From Kryptolebias marmoratus (Eukaryota > Chordata > Actinopteri > Cyprinodontiformes > Rivulidae): DNA of 64,000 bases. The notes beneath the pieces are model-generated. The model was not told the DNA's origin. It was given only the letters and a program-made list of their open reading frames with translations, and ran no database searches. Positions 12,005 to 27,898 of this stretch are shown here, in pieces. The translations under genes and the position numbers were made by a program. The DNA lies in the NCBI RefSeq assembly GCF_001649575.2, contig NC_051445.1, forward strand, positions 10,899,185 through 10,963,184, in the 5' to 3' direction. Within the stretch, counting starts at the first letter, position 1, and each line of letters opens with the position of its first letter.

Positions 12005-14769
12005 CTGGGAGAAGAAAAAAAGACAAATCAGTTTATTTTAAAGCATAAATTTTGACTCTTAACAACACTTTTTATCTCTAATTCACCTGAGATCAGAGGG
12101 AGGGACTCAGATAAGAAGGGATTATGGTCACGGAGAGAATCAAGAAGAGACCCGCAGTGCTCGTTGACTTTAGGTGTGTGTGTGAGAGTGTGTGTGTCGT
12201 ACTGACTCACAGTCACACATCCTCCACTGTCTTGCTGAGACGCCACATTATTTGGGTGGAAAGACCGCGTGCAAGCGACCTCGCTTTCATGTTCGAAGGC
12301 CTTTCTTGCTGACGTGATCCGCGGGCAAAGTGTCTCTTTCGCAATCTTAGCTCGCTGACCAAAACGGTGCCGGGTTTGTTTCTTCAGCCGAGCCACCGCA
12401 CGCCGGGATACGTCGGCTTAACTGAACGGGTTCGAGCAACCCTGATAAAACTGGTTATTAAGAGAAAAAAAAAACAACAACAACAGGTTTGACTCATACA
12501 GCCTGGCTGCAGGGTTTTCTGTCATTTATCGAACTGCTGTGTACCAAAGGTTAAAGCAGAGCCACAGCTGCAGGTCACCACAGTTCAGATCATCAGGGAT
12601 GATTTGAATAAAACCACGTGACTGTCTGCTGTGGGACGTTGGCAAACCATAAATTAACAGCCGGGTTAACAAATTTCTATTTCAACGTTGTGCAAGCCTC
12701 AGCGCGGACCAAATCGATCCCTGGCCGGCGTTCGTTCTGCCCTGATAAAGGAGCATGAAGCTGATGCCCATTGTTGCATCTTTTCGTCCTTGAAGTCCAG
12801 GGTGGGAACACCCAGAAATAATGACACAATCAGTCTGAATCTGCCCTCCCACCCAGCCCAGGAAAATGAGGCTCCTGGGGGGTCTGGTGGTCCAGTCAGG
12901 GGTCCTTCAGAGGGTTTAAAGCCTGACCAGAAGTCTGGAGATCCTCACTGGGTGTTTAATCGTTAAACTCTGATCGATGGTGTCCACCCAAGCAGATAGG
13001 TCAGGCTGCTAGCTGCCAGCTAGCCGGCTAACTTCAGCTGAATGCTAACAACAGTAGCACGAATTGAGGCTAATTAACAGGTTTAATCGTTGTCTGGGTT
13101 TTTCTTTATTTAAATACGAGTCAATAAACAGTTTAAAGACGCAGACGAAGAGTTTAACATGAATAAATAAGAAGATGTAGCAATTTGTAGCTCGAGTTTA
13201 ACATTAGCTAACACGAACTGACCGCCGCTGAAGTTGGCTTCCGGATTGTCAGTTGGGTATTAAAGGGACATTCCGATGCTTTTTTTTGGTTCACCTTCTA
13301 ATTCAGACCCAGTTAAAAATAAAAAAAAAACCATCTAAAACTGCTGGACCTACGCCAGGTACAGAGCCTTCAAATCACAGTTCGTAACCCATTTATTAAA
13401 ACTAAAAAAGAAATTTGATTCGGTCATTCTTTCGGTATGTGGTTACCAAAGTTGGGGTTGGGGCCCCTGCTGGGGGTCATGAAGGATCAACTTTGGGGTC
13501 TTGAGACGATCTACAGAAACTCTATGAAATTTTAAAATAGCTGCCAATGTTATATTTTCACTATAATTGCTCCAAGAGATAAAAAAAAAACCAGTAGTTA
13601 GGATTAATCTCAGTGGATGTCAATGCAGCAAACAGGATCTTTAAAATTTAACTTTCAACACTTTGGGTCACTTTGAGTCTTTATCGGGGTAATGTTGCAG
13701 GTTCGTTTGTTGAAAAGTCGAACCAACGAGCTAAACGGGGGTTTTCCAACTGGCAGCCCACGGGCCACATCCGGCCAGCGGGTGAGTTCAGTCCAGCCCT
13801 CCGATAACTTCATTTAAAATAAAACCAGATTTTAAATCGTAAAATTAATTTACGTAATGATAACTGTGAAAACTGTTCGGCCCTTGAGCTGCTGGCTTTC
13901 AGTAACTGTGGCCCTTGGAGTGGTTTAGTTGAAAAACCCTAGGCTGCATTTCTGAACCATTCAGAGGCCAAAATCTTTTTATAAATATATTTACATGCAA
14001 TCTTTAACAAATGTTAACAGAACAAAATGTCAGATTGTAGAAATTTTTCTAACTCTACTAAGTGTTGGACAATCCAGTCCACATCTGCCAAGTCTTACAG
14101 TTTTGGTCTAAAGCTTAGATACTAAAAATCCTAAATATATCATTAAAATCAAGGTTTGTGATTCTGATTTTAATAATAAGCTTCACTTAGGTTGTGTCTT
14201 GCTTCAGTGGCATCTGTCTTTAAGTATTACTGGTGACATCTGACTGTTTTCTAGCCTGGTGTTGTTGTAGAATAGATAATATGAAATTAAATGTGTCCAA
14301 GAGGCAGCTTTGATAAATAAATTATGTGAAATTGCCTTTAACCCAAATGCCTGCCTCAAATCAGAGTCCAGCTTCGGCTCCCCTGCAGCCTGAAGGGATC
14401 AACGCAGTTTTGCAGCTAGCCGCGGCTAGCAGCTTGTTTTAAGCTAAACCCCGAATTAAAGCCAGTTTACCCCACAGTCCAAGTTTATTCCCCTGAGAAC
14501 TGTTAGACTATACGTATGTTGCGTCTCAAACCCCGGTTTATATTTTTATTTTATTTTGGTTGACACGAATTAGCTCGTTAGCCGCCGGCCGGACGCTCTG
14601 ACCACAACTGACCGCTCGGAGGAACGCGACGCTCGGTCACTTTTTTCCTTTTTTCGCCCGCCTCCTGGAAGCTTCGATCCCTCCCGGGACATTAAGAGCC
14701 TAGCTGCGTTTAAACACAAACTAACAAACCAAAATTAATAAAAGAAATAGATAAAAGTGTTGGGGTTAC
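12005..14769 (-). other. sphk2: sphk2 first intron
   Basis: There is no supported exon here. It holds a second GGCCACATCCGGCC-type repeat fragment near 13735-13935, with hAT-like wording similar to the copy at 10.0 kb, and AT-rich sequence. Some GC-rich patches near 12.7-13.0 kb show no coding homology. Confidence 0.5.
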
Positions 14770-14883
14770 CTCATCCTGCCTCCCCCTCCAGGACGAGCTG
14801 GTCGCGCGGACTGAAAGTCGTGGCTCAGAGCCGGAAGCGTCTGGAGGCGAAGAAGAAAACCCCCCCCGACATTCTCCAATCAT
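14770..14883 (-). other. sphk2: sphk2 first exon, possible N-terminal extension
   Basis: A minus-strand exon ends at a GTAACC donor just below 14770. From an ATG at 14883 it reads open for 38 codons (MIGECRGGFSSSPPDASG and onward) to the donor in phase 0. Splicing to the 24-nt exon and then to the exon at 11164 keeps the frame and would add 54 residues, giving 941 aa. Human SPHK2 also has a longer N-terminal isoform. The caution is that the ATG lies only about 10-20 nt below an ETS motif that probably marks the transcription start, so the 5' UTR would be very short. Confidence 0.5.
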
Positions 14884-14935
14884 CAACACCGCCACTTCCG
14901 GTCCGAGCCTTCTGTCATCGGGCCAGCTGATGAAC
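14884..14935 (-). promoter_or_regulatory. sphk2: sphk2 core promoter
   Basis: An ETS core (CCGGAAGTG on the minus strand, at 14901-14893) lies directly upstream of the first exon. ETS sites commonly mark housekeeping TATA-less starts. The promoter is squeezed against the 3' end of rpl18, whose poly(A) signal is about 150 bp away. Confidence 0.5.
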
Positions 14936-15083
14936 AGCTTATCAAAATATTTCCTATTTATTTACAATAAAACCAAAGGAAACGAGCAGAGAATCTCCTG
15001 TTGGTGGAAACACTTCGATAAAAATAAAAACACAAGACAGGAGTTTGTTTTAGTTGTTTTTTTTTTTTTCTTACAGCCAGTCT

Positions 15084-15089
15084 TTTATT
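15084..15089 (-). promoter_or_regulatory. rpl18: rpl18 poly(A) signal
   Basis: AATAAA on the minus strand lies about 36 nt below the rpl18 stop codon. This fits the very short 3' UTRs of ribosomal protein genes. Confidence 0.75.
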
Positions 15090-15124
15090 TCTCAGACTGC
15101 ACGGAAAACAAAACAAAAACAAGA

Positions 15125-20382
<5,258 letters not shown>

Positions 20383-20396
20383 CTTGGACTCGGAGC

Positions 20397-20416
20397 GAAA
20401 AGGGAAAAGGAAGAGA
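20397..20416 (-). promoter_or_regulatory. rpl18: 5'-TOP pyrimidine tract of rpl18
   Basis: On the transcript strand this is an unbroken 20-nt pyrimidine run directly upstream of the ATG exon. It is the expected terminal oligopyrimidine start that places ribosomal protein mRNAs under mTOR/LARP1 translational control. A CAAGATGG sequence over the start codon resembles the YY1 site common in ribosomal protein genes. Confidence 0.7.
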
Positions 20417-20470
20417 CGAGGTCTCGCGATAACACAGTGGCCTGAACTCTCGGGCTCTCTGATTGGCTAC
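20417..20470 (-). promoter_or_regulatory. rpl18: rpl18 promoter: TCTCGCGA motif and CCAAT box
   Basis: A TCTCGCGA motif at 20422-20429, a near match to the TCTCGCGAGA CpG-promoter element, lies just upstream of the TOP start. An inverted CCAAT (GATTGG on plus, 20461-20466) follows about 35 bp further upstream. Both fit a strong housekeeping promoter. Confidence 0.5.
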
Positions 20471-21107
20471 AGAGCATGCGCTTCCTGCCGGCATGCGTTG
20501 CCAAATATGTGACAATTATTATAACCATACGACAGTTTTAGGATCTTTACGATACATTATAAATAGTTAAAAAAAACAAACACACGATAGTTTTGACATT
20601 TCCTTGAACCGAAGAAAGAACTCGTTATTGACCTCTGAAACACCCACATATCATCGGAAAGTCCGCCAAGCCCGTGACAACACGACAGTTCGTCATTTCC
20701 TACCTGGCAACCCCGCCGTTGGCGTCCGAACCGATGTCTATGGTCAGAACAGCCGTCGATTCCGGATGCTGCCTCTAGTGGTGTGAACACGAAAAGGGCC
20801 ACGTTTCCAAATCCTAATTAACTAACCATCACATTTTACAGGGTTCTAACTGGGTTATTGATCAACATATGAACCCTAAACATAAATCATCATTCAGTTA
20901 TCCACTCCTGTGGAAACTGTTAGTAAATATTAACTTGCTAGGTGTGGAAAACAACAACAAACAAACTGGATTCAACAATTTGATTCCTCAATTTGGGATT
21001 TTTAGGCAATATACAATATTATTATTTATTATTTAATATTATTATTTATATACAATATTATTTAAAACATTAATTATATATATTTTGTTGTGGCATGTCT
21101 ATTAAAG

Positions 21108-21300
21108 TACTGCAGAGGTGAAAAGTAGTAAATTACATTCACTCGTGTTACTGTAACTGAGTATGAACTGTGTGAACTTTGTACTTTTTAAAGTAATTAT
21201 TTAAATCTAGTATCATATGATTAATATTCTAGTAATTCTTTATTTAATAAATTTTACTAAACAAAAGCAATAAAAGCGCATATTTACTCAATAATATTTG
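21108..21300. repeat. Dispersed fish repeat fragment
   Basis: GCAGAGGTGAAAAGTAGTAA followed by a TTACTGTAACTGAG phrase resembles the abundant fish repeat that begins 'cagaggtgg(g)aagtaacgaagta'. It is degenerate and abuts the hAT-like element that follows. Confidence 0.4.
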
Positions 21301-21314
21301 TTGTTGCTCAAAAT

Positions 21315-22158
21315 CAGGGGTGGAAATTAGCACCCGCCACCGGCCAAATGCGGGTAAATATTTGAAGTGGCGGGTGAATTTGATCAACACACACGCCACT
21401 GTGGCGGGTTGGCAATTTGAACAGAAAAGGTGTTATTTGTCCTCTTGACATATAGGGGGGNNNNNACGTCGAGCCGCGTTCCCCCATCAGATACGGTTCC
21501 CCCTGCGTCTCTGTAAATAATGACTTATCTATTAACAGAATTGTTTAGAGGGGCAAATATTTCTCATTTAAAAAAAACATAATTTTTAAAAAAATAAAAT
21601 GTGCTAATAATATCATAATAAAGAGGAATAAACACAGTTAAGGAGTTGTTGGTAAATTATTTTTGTCCCATGTTTTAGAGGGGGAACCGATTATTTCAGA
21701 CAGGTGAAATATTTGGTTTCCCCCTTGTAACTTTTGCAAAAAACGAACAAATGTCTCCAAATTCACAGAACTTGTTGTCCATGATGAGAGGAATAAACAC
21801 AGTTAAGGACTTTTTGGTAAATTATTTTTGTCCCATGTTTTATAGGGGGAACCGATTATTTCAGACGGCTGAAATATTTGGTTCCCACCACAGAAATAAA
21901 TTTCACTTGTCTGAATTTTTTATGTACAGATATGCATCTTTTAATGGTTTAAAATAAAAAAAAATTAATAAGAAAAATCTAGTTATTTCCATGCAGTGTC
22001 CAGAAAGAAGTGTTGTTCAGTTTGTAGGGCACCACAGCTGCTTCCACCCACCTCTATCATCATCATCATCATATGAAATAACTTTTTGTCACAACAAAAA
22101 ATAGTGGCTGGTAAAATATTTGAGTGGCAGGTAAAAAAAAAATTAATTTCCACCCCTG
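21315..22158. mobile_element. Non-autonomous hAT-like element with 8-bp target duplication
   Basis: The 844-bp element starts CAGGGGTGGAAATTA and ends TTAATTTCCACCCCTG, giving clean terminal inverted repeats. It is flanked by perfect 8-bp direct repeats CTCAAAAT at 21307-21314 and 22159-22166, the hallmark of hAT transposition. Inside is a direct duplication of about 100 bp (about 21620-21720 and 21787-21890) and a 5-bp assembly gap at 21461-21465. No transposase is encoded, so it would need enzyme supplied in trans. Confidence 0.85.
22057..22074. repeat. (ATC)n microsatellite
   Basis: Short ATC trinucleotide run inside the hAT-like element. Confidence 0.7.
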
Positions 22159-22375
22159 CTCAAAATACTTTAAACTCTAGTTTAATGGCATCTGATAAAA
22201 CAAATAATAAATGTAAACAAGGCTTTTATTGATTACAAAATATGTGGAAACCATTTTTTTTTTTTATTGTAAGACAGGACTGAACAGGGTTTTTAAAAAG
22301 AAGAACATGAGCTGAAGGCAACACACACACACACACCACATGTCTTTGGTGCAGAAATTCATATCCTCCAAATGT

Positions 22376-22381
22376 TTTATT
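22376..22381 (-). promoter_or_regulatory. mpv17l: mpv17l poly(A) signal candidate
   Basis: AATAAA on the minus strand about 85 nt below the stop codon. Two further candidates lie near 22225 and 22262. Confidence 0.5.
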
Positions 22382-22463
22382 GTAAAATAAGCAGCACCAA
22401 CAGTAAAGTCGTGATTCTTTGTTGACAGAAAAGCTGAACCAGAAACATGATTCCTGTCCTCCG

Positions 22464-23930
22464 TCAGGTGTGGTGTTGTTTCAGGTGACACAGGAAGACG
22501 GTGAAAGTCAGCGCGATCACACCCAGGAAGGCGGTCCGAGCCACAGGGGGCACCAGAGTAAAGTTCACAGCCTGAGAAGCAAAGGAGGGAAACACGGATC
22601 CATCAGAAAACACAACGTCTTTTCTTTTCCTGAATCTCTGCAGCAGAAAACTCCTCTCACCTGCATCGTGGACCAATACACCACCCCAGCCTGTGGGGAC
22701 ACACTCGTTTATTTCAGGGTCTGTTAGAGAACTTAAATCAGACGAAGCCCAACGTGTTGTACCTTATAAGATGTCCAGAACTTTTGGCGCCAGTCTTCAA
22801 GCGGGTCGTCTTTGTGTTCTAAAACACTCAAACCTGAAAGATGAAGAGGATCGATTCATTTGTCTGTTGTTTGGTCGATCTTTGATGTAGAAATTCAGAT
22901 TCTCCTTAAAGAGACGGCAAGAGTACAAGCCTTTAAATCTGCTCCATCCATCCATCCATCCATCCAGCCATCCATGCATCCATGCATCCAACCAATGAAC
23001 TATTCATCCATCCATCCATCCATCCATTCAGCTATCCAACCAACCAACAAACCATCTATCCATTCATAGCATTATTATTCACGTACAAGAATCATAAGCA
23101 AACTCTTTAGTGTTCTAAAAATTTAAGCACAAAAGAGTAAACTGACAAACAAAAATAGAGAAAGAGAATTTTAAGAAACCACTTGGTGAGAGGAAACATC
23201 ACAACTTTGCCACCATCCTGCATGTTTTCCTTGTTTCTCTGCTCCAACACACCTGATTCAGTGTTTAAATCCTCTTCATGTTCTGCAGAAGCCTGTTAAT
23301 CACCCATTGATTCGAATCAGGTGTGTTGGAGCAGAGAAACAAGGAAAACATGCAGGATGGAGGCCCTTGAGGACCATGGTTGGAGACCACTGCTCTGTTC
23401 TGTTTGATTGTTTCAAATAAAAGTCATTCTGACTCCATATGCTATGTAACCTTTGAACCCCCAAAAACCAGATTCAGAAAAAGTCATGGTGTATTTCTGT
23501 GGTAATTTGAGTAAAAACACGCAGACACAGATATCTCATTCATCCTCAGGAAGTGGAAACAGGACACTTAAGGTCTCCTTTGAAAATGTTTTGAGGCATG
23601 CTTACCAACATAAAAAGCACTGATGGTGAGAGGCGCTCCAATCAGCTGGTCCAGCACCACTTTCCCTGCCACCACCCTCACCCCGCCTCCCGGCAGCATC
23701 CTCTCCAGCCACCTGAGCCAGTGGTAGTTGAAGTTGGCGTGGAAGCAGAACCCCACGGTTGCCACCCGCGCTGTCTGACGCCAGTCGATGCCGGCCGATG
23801 CTGACCCCGCAGCGGGTTTCCCACCCAGAACGCTCTGCTGTATGAGGTCGGCTGAGGCGAAGAGCGCCGTGTAGCCCAGGACGTTACCGATGTACGGGTG
23901 GGCCTTGAACGCAGCCCAGGCCCGGTTCAT
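22464..23930 (-). CDS. mpv17l: Mpv17-like protein
   Basis: Small multi-pass membrane protein of the Mpv17/PMP22 family, found in peroxisomal or mitochondrial membranes in vertebrates and linked to reactive-oxygen handling. Coding exons are 23930-23606, 22833-22763, 22690-22661 and 22571-22464, joining in frame to 177 aa (human MPV17L is about 196). Family signatures in order are [56 protein letters not shown], then [36 protein letters not shown] and a final hydrophobic helix. The [10 protein letters not shown] phrase points to MPV17L rather than MPV17L2 or PXMP2. The start ATG sits in a strong CTCCACCATGA context. A non-coding first exon is likely at 25622 and above. Confidence 0.92.
22945..23065. 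repeat. (ATCC)n microsatellite
   Basis: Imperfect CATC/ATCC tetranucleotide repeats run from about 22945 to 23065, in the mpv17l intron. Confidence 0.85.
23205..23392. mobile_element. Palindromic hAT-type MITE, copy 1
   Basis: CCACCATCCTGCATGTTTTC near 23210 is repeated in inverted orientation near 23345-23366, with matching inverted CTCCAACACACCTGATT arms. The right end reads TTGGAGACCACTG. The left terminus is eroded and no clear target duplication remains. It belongs to the same family as the copies at 25332-25486 and about 32055-32237. Confidence 0.7.
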
Positions 23931-24112
23931 GGTGGAGCATCTGAGCGGAAGGGAAACGCCGCTGTGAGGATGGCTTTTGAACGGCTGCTTAAGAAAATTG
24001 GTCAACTCTGAGGCGACTTTACAGAAGAAAATGATGGTTTTCAGTGTGTTATTAGTCTCAGCTGATGATTCATTTTTGTCTTGATTCTGTTTCAGTTAAA
24101 GTGCCTTTTAAT

Positions 24113-25556
24113 ACCTTTCCACATTTTGTCATATTAGAAGGATTTTATGTGATAGACCAACACAAACTAGCCCAGGAAAATGATAGTTTTCATAATTATT
24201 TATAAATAAAATGTGGACCGAGTTTGTGTTCAGCCCCTTTTTCCTGAACTAAGATCCATCGTGGTTACAACCAGTTGACTCAAGGAGTCACCTGAGTGTC
24301 ATTTAATCTCAGTAACAATCCAGCTGCTCTGTGGAGGCCTCAGAGGTTTGTTACAGAACATCCGTCACCAAACGGGATCATGAAGACCAAGATACACACT
24401 CGGCAGGTCAGGGATGAAGGTGTTGAGAAGTTCAAGGCAGGTTAGGTTATAAAACTAAATCCCGAGCTTTGAAGATCTCATGAAGCTTTGTTCGATTCAT
24501 GATTTAACTCAGCTGTAAGCCCACCAAGACATGGCCGTCCACATAAACCGACAGGCCGGGTAATCAAGAAGGAGTCCAGGGTGACTCTGGAGGAGCTGCA
24601 GAGATCCACAGGATAACTTTTAGTTTCTCCATGGAAGAGTGGCAAGAAGAAAGCCAGAAGAAGTCCTGTTTGTAGTTTGGAGATACAGCAAAACACGAAA
24701 CTGCTCTGCTCAGATGAGACCAAAATGAAACTTTCTGATCCTGAACACATCATCCCCATTGTAAAGCACAGTGGTGGCAGCATCATAGTTACATCACAGT
24801 GATGTTTTTCTTCAGCAGGGACAGGGCAGCAGGTTGGAGTCGACGAGGACGTGGATGGAGATAAATACAGCACCACCCTGGGAGAGCGAACCTGTCAGAG
24901 GGCTGCGGAGGTCCACCTTCTACCAGGACGACGAGCCGAAAACGTCCAACCAGAGCTGCACCGAGCTGCTCAGATCCGAACGTATTCACGCGTCAGAACC
25001 ACTCAGTTAAGAGTCCAACTGAGAATCTGTGAGGAGGCTTGAAAATCGGCCGTTCACAGACGCCCTCCGTCCGGTCTGACTCGGCTCGGAGCCGTTTCAC
25101 AAAGAAGGACGGGCGGAAATGTCAGCGTCTGGATGTGCAAAGCTGGTGGAGACGAACGACGAGAGACTCGCAGCAGGAACTGCAGCAAACGGTGGTTCTA
25201 CAAAGTACTGATCCTGGCAGGCTGAATACAAACACACGCCACACTTCTCAGATTTTTTTTTTGTAAAAAAAACAAACAATCATTTTCCTTCCACCTCTCC
25301 CAGTTATACACTACTTTGTGTTGGTTTACCCCAAGGGTCTCCAAACCTGGTCCTCGAGGGCCACCATCCTGCATGTTTTCCTTGTTTCTCTGCTCCAACA
25401 CACCTGATTCAGTGGTTAAATCACCTTTTCATGTTCTGCAGAAGCCTGATAATCACCCATTGATTCACCAGGATTGGAGACCACTGGTTTACCCCATAAA
25501 ATCCCATTAAAATACTTTGAAGTTTGTGGAGGAACGTGACAAAACATGGAAAACTT
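24113..25556. mobile_element. Degenerate Tc1/mariner-like transposon
   Basis: The left end reads CCTTTCCACATTTTGTCAT and GTGATAGACCAACACAAACT. The right end carries the inverted counterparts (TTTGTGTTGGTTTACCCC, ATAAAATCCC, TGACAAAACATGGAAAA). Between them, phrases such as GAATCTGTGAGGAGGCTTGA and GGTGGTTCTACAAAGTACTG match the well-known fish Tc1-like family. The transposase frame is broken throughout. The right inverted repeat is interrupted by a nested MITE at 25332-25486. Confidence 0.8.
25332..25486. mobile_element. hAT-type MITE nested in the Tc1 element, copy 2
   Basis: A 155-bp element begins CAAGGGTCTCCAAACC and ends GGATTGGAGACCACTG. It is flanked by perfect 8-bp duplications GTTTACCC at 25324-25331 and 25487-25494. 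It splits the Tc1 right terminal repeat, so it inserted after the Tc1 element did. Confidence 0.85.
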
Positions 25557-25621
25557 CAGAGTTATAAATACATTTTGCACGTTGTTCATGGAGGCGGGAA
25601 AAAGAAAGTAGTTAAACTCAC

Positions 25622-25760
25622 CTCAAAGTGTGGCTCTTCTCTGCTTTTTCTTCCAACTCCCCAAAGTCCACGGAAACCAACCTATTTTTCTTATTGATTC
25701 TCCTGAACACGAAGCAGGAAGGGGAACCGATTTCCAAGTGACAGAGGTCTCCTCACCGGG
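25622..25760 (-). other. mpv17l: Probable mpv17l 5' UTR exon
   Basis: A strong GTGAGT donor just below 25622 on the minus strand follows CACACTTTGAG. The mpv17l coding exon begins with an acceptor 10 nt before its ATG, so a non-coding first exon must exist, and this is the best-placed candidate. The upper boundary is a guess. Confidence 0.45.
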
Positions 25761-26440
25761 TCAAAGTTCTGCCCCTGCTGTAAGGGAAACGTGTGATAAA
25801 ACATTTATCAGCTCGGTGAGAGCGAGATGGGGAAAACACCACATGTGAAGAGGGCTGAGCCAAGTTACACAGCGTGGAGCTCTCTCATAGACTGTCCTGC
25901 AAACAAAGACACGACTTACCACAGACTTTAAGAGCTAAAGACCTCTCTGGGCATGAGCACATGCGGTGTCGCTATAAATAGATGCCACTCCTGCCCCACA
26001 GTGGGTCGCTCCTCGGAGCCAAATGCTTCACAAAATCTGATAAATATGTCGGACAAGTTGAGCTTTTTGTGTTGGAAATCGGCTGGAGGTGTGAGGCTCA
26101 TCTGCACCGGACCGGTTCTATTGTTTACGATGAAAGTTTTTGACAGATAATCAAGAGGATTTTCAAGAGAAACTAAAATCAGTGGGCGTAAGGAATATTT
26201 TATACCGTTTTGTGCTCCTATGTGCTCCTTCTAGATTGGAAAATCAGCCTTTAGTGATCTCAAATCTAAAAAAGTTTTAAAGTTACTGAACATAAAATGT
26301 AAAAAAATAAATAAATAAATCACAACCTATTTACCAACCTGCTGCCATAGATATGTAAAATTCTGCACTTGGAAGGTGAGCGACTGAAATGAAAAGGTCA
26401 ATTAACGCCGCTGGCAACCATCTTATCTCCTTCCTCTGAG
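25761..26440. other. Intergenic spacer between divergent mpv17l and the FAM181-like gene
   Basis: No exon or recognisable repeat is seen, apart from short A/T-rich runs near 26295-26320. Confidence 0.5.
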
Positions 26441-26764
26441 AATGTGGTAATTGGGGACAGAGTTGAAGTTGGACAATCAGGGGCCCTCGTTAACGGCCTC
26501 AGCGGTGCGTTCGTGCCTCCCAGCTTTGAACGAGCTGCTTCTTTTTTTTTTAATTTTTATTTTTCGAACACAATAAAAGGCGCCCCGCACTTCCACAAGC
26601 GGTTGACTTTTCAGATAATTGCCGCTTCTTCGCTTCCCCTCCCCATCAATTTGTCAGCGTGGATTCCTTTTCGTTCTGCTGGAGGGGAAAAAGAAAAGAA
26701 AAAAAGGGGAGGGGTGGCGGCATTTAGGCGTTAATGAGCGCTGATGTTTCTTAACTCGAGCTCC

Positions 26765-26889
26765 GACCCAATAAAGGCCCCCGCCGACTGTTTATTCGCC
26801 ACACCTCCCCTCTGAAGCTGCACACCTCCTCTGGCTTCAGTGCAGCACGTAGGGAGAGGCTGACACTCAGCAGCCCAACAGGCACAAAG
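26765..26889 (+). promoter_or_regulatory. Promoter and non-coding exon 1 of the FAM181-like gene
   Basis: A TATA-like AATAAAGG at about 26770-26777 lies roughly 30 bp before a pyrimidine-rich start region. The putative first exon ends GGCACAAAG at 26889, followed by a GTAGGAAGG donor. The coding exon at 27897 needs an upstream partner because it opens with an acceptor only 2 nt before its ATG. Confidence 0.5.
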
Positions 26890-27898
26890 GTAGGAAGGTT
26901 AGTTTAATTTCACAGAATTTCATTTCATTTTTAGAGCAGCTGTGGGCACAAGTTATCAGCTGAAACTGTAATAATTTATTAGCTTTGTTTCTTTTTCTTC
27001 ATTAAGCCCAGCGGTCATAAAAAGGTCCTTAAAATGCATTTTATTGTTCAAACTTAGGAAAGTTCTGATTTAGATATTTGAAACAAATGAAACTTCTCTT
27101 TTAATATTTCTTGTGCAGTCCCATTTTATTTTTTTATTTTATCATAATTTAATGATTTAAACTCTGATTTAAAGGTCGAGGTACTTCATTTTGGAGTTTC
27201 TGGCCTATTTTTTCTTTACATTGTACACAAAATGGACCATAAAAACAGTATTTTTAATTATTACTTCTAATTATCATTCCTCACTGGACGCATAGTTTTC
27301 TAAGCATGTTTGAAATGCATAAAAAGATGAATTCAGAAGTGCAGAAATAATTATTTACAGCAGCTCTTTGTGGGGTTTTATTGTTAAAATCTAATGTTTT
27401 GGCAGCTGGGAAGTTGAAACTATTTCCTTGTAAACAGACAATAATTTAAAACAAAAGAAAATACAACTAAATTAAACCGAAATTTCTTTATTTTTATTTA
27501 GTTCAAGTTTACTATTATGAAATATTCATCAGTACAGTCTAGACTTAATGATGTTCTCAGCCTGACAAAAAATGAAGTTAAGGCTCTTCATTTGAATATT
27601 TTTTTGTTTTGGTTTGTATCTGTGTCACTTTTTTTTGTTTTTTGCTGTGATTGTCATCACTGAAGGCATCTAGTATTGATAAAACTTACTGTACTAGAAA
27701 AAAATGGTTTAAACATTTGTTGTTTTCTTAGGTTTACTGAGAAATTGAATGTGTTTATGTCCTCTCATAGGTACTCTTATGTATCTGTTTTATGTAATTT
27801 ATGTTCTTCTTGAACTTTTAATTAATAGCCGTGGGGTTTTTATTAAATGTGAAGCACTCGACTGACAGACGCTTAACAAACGCTTGTGTTTGTCAGCC

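Noticed and set aside
22860..23069. Open frames rich in Ile-His-Pro-Ser
   Set aside because: Translations of the ATCC microsatellite.
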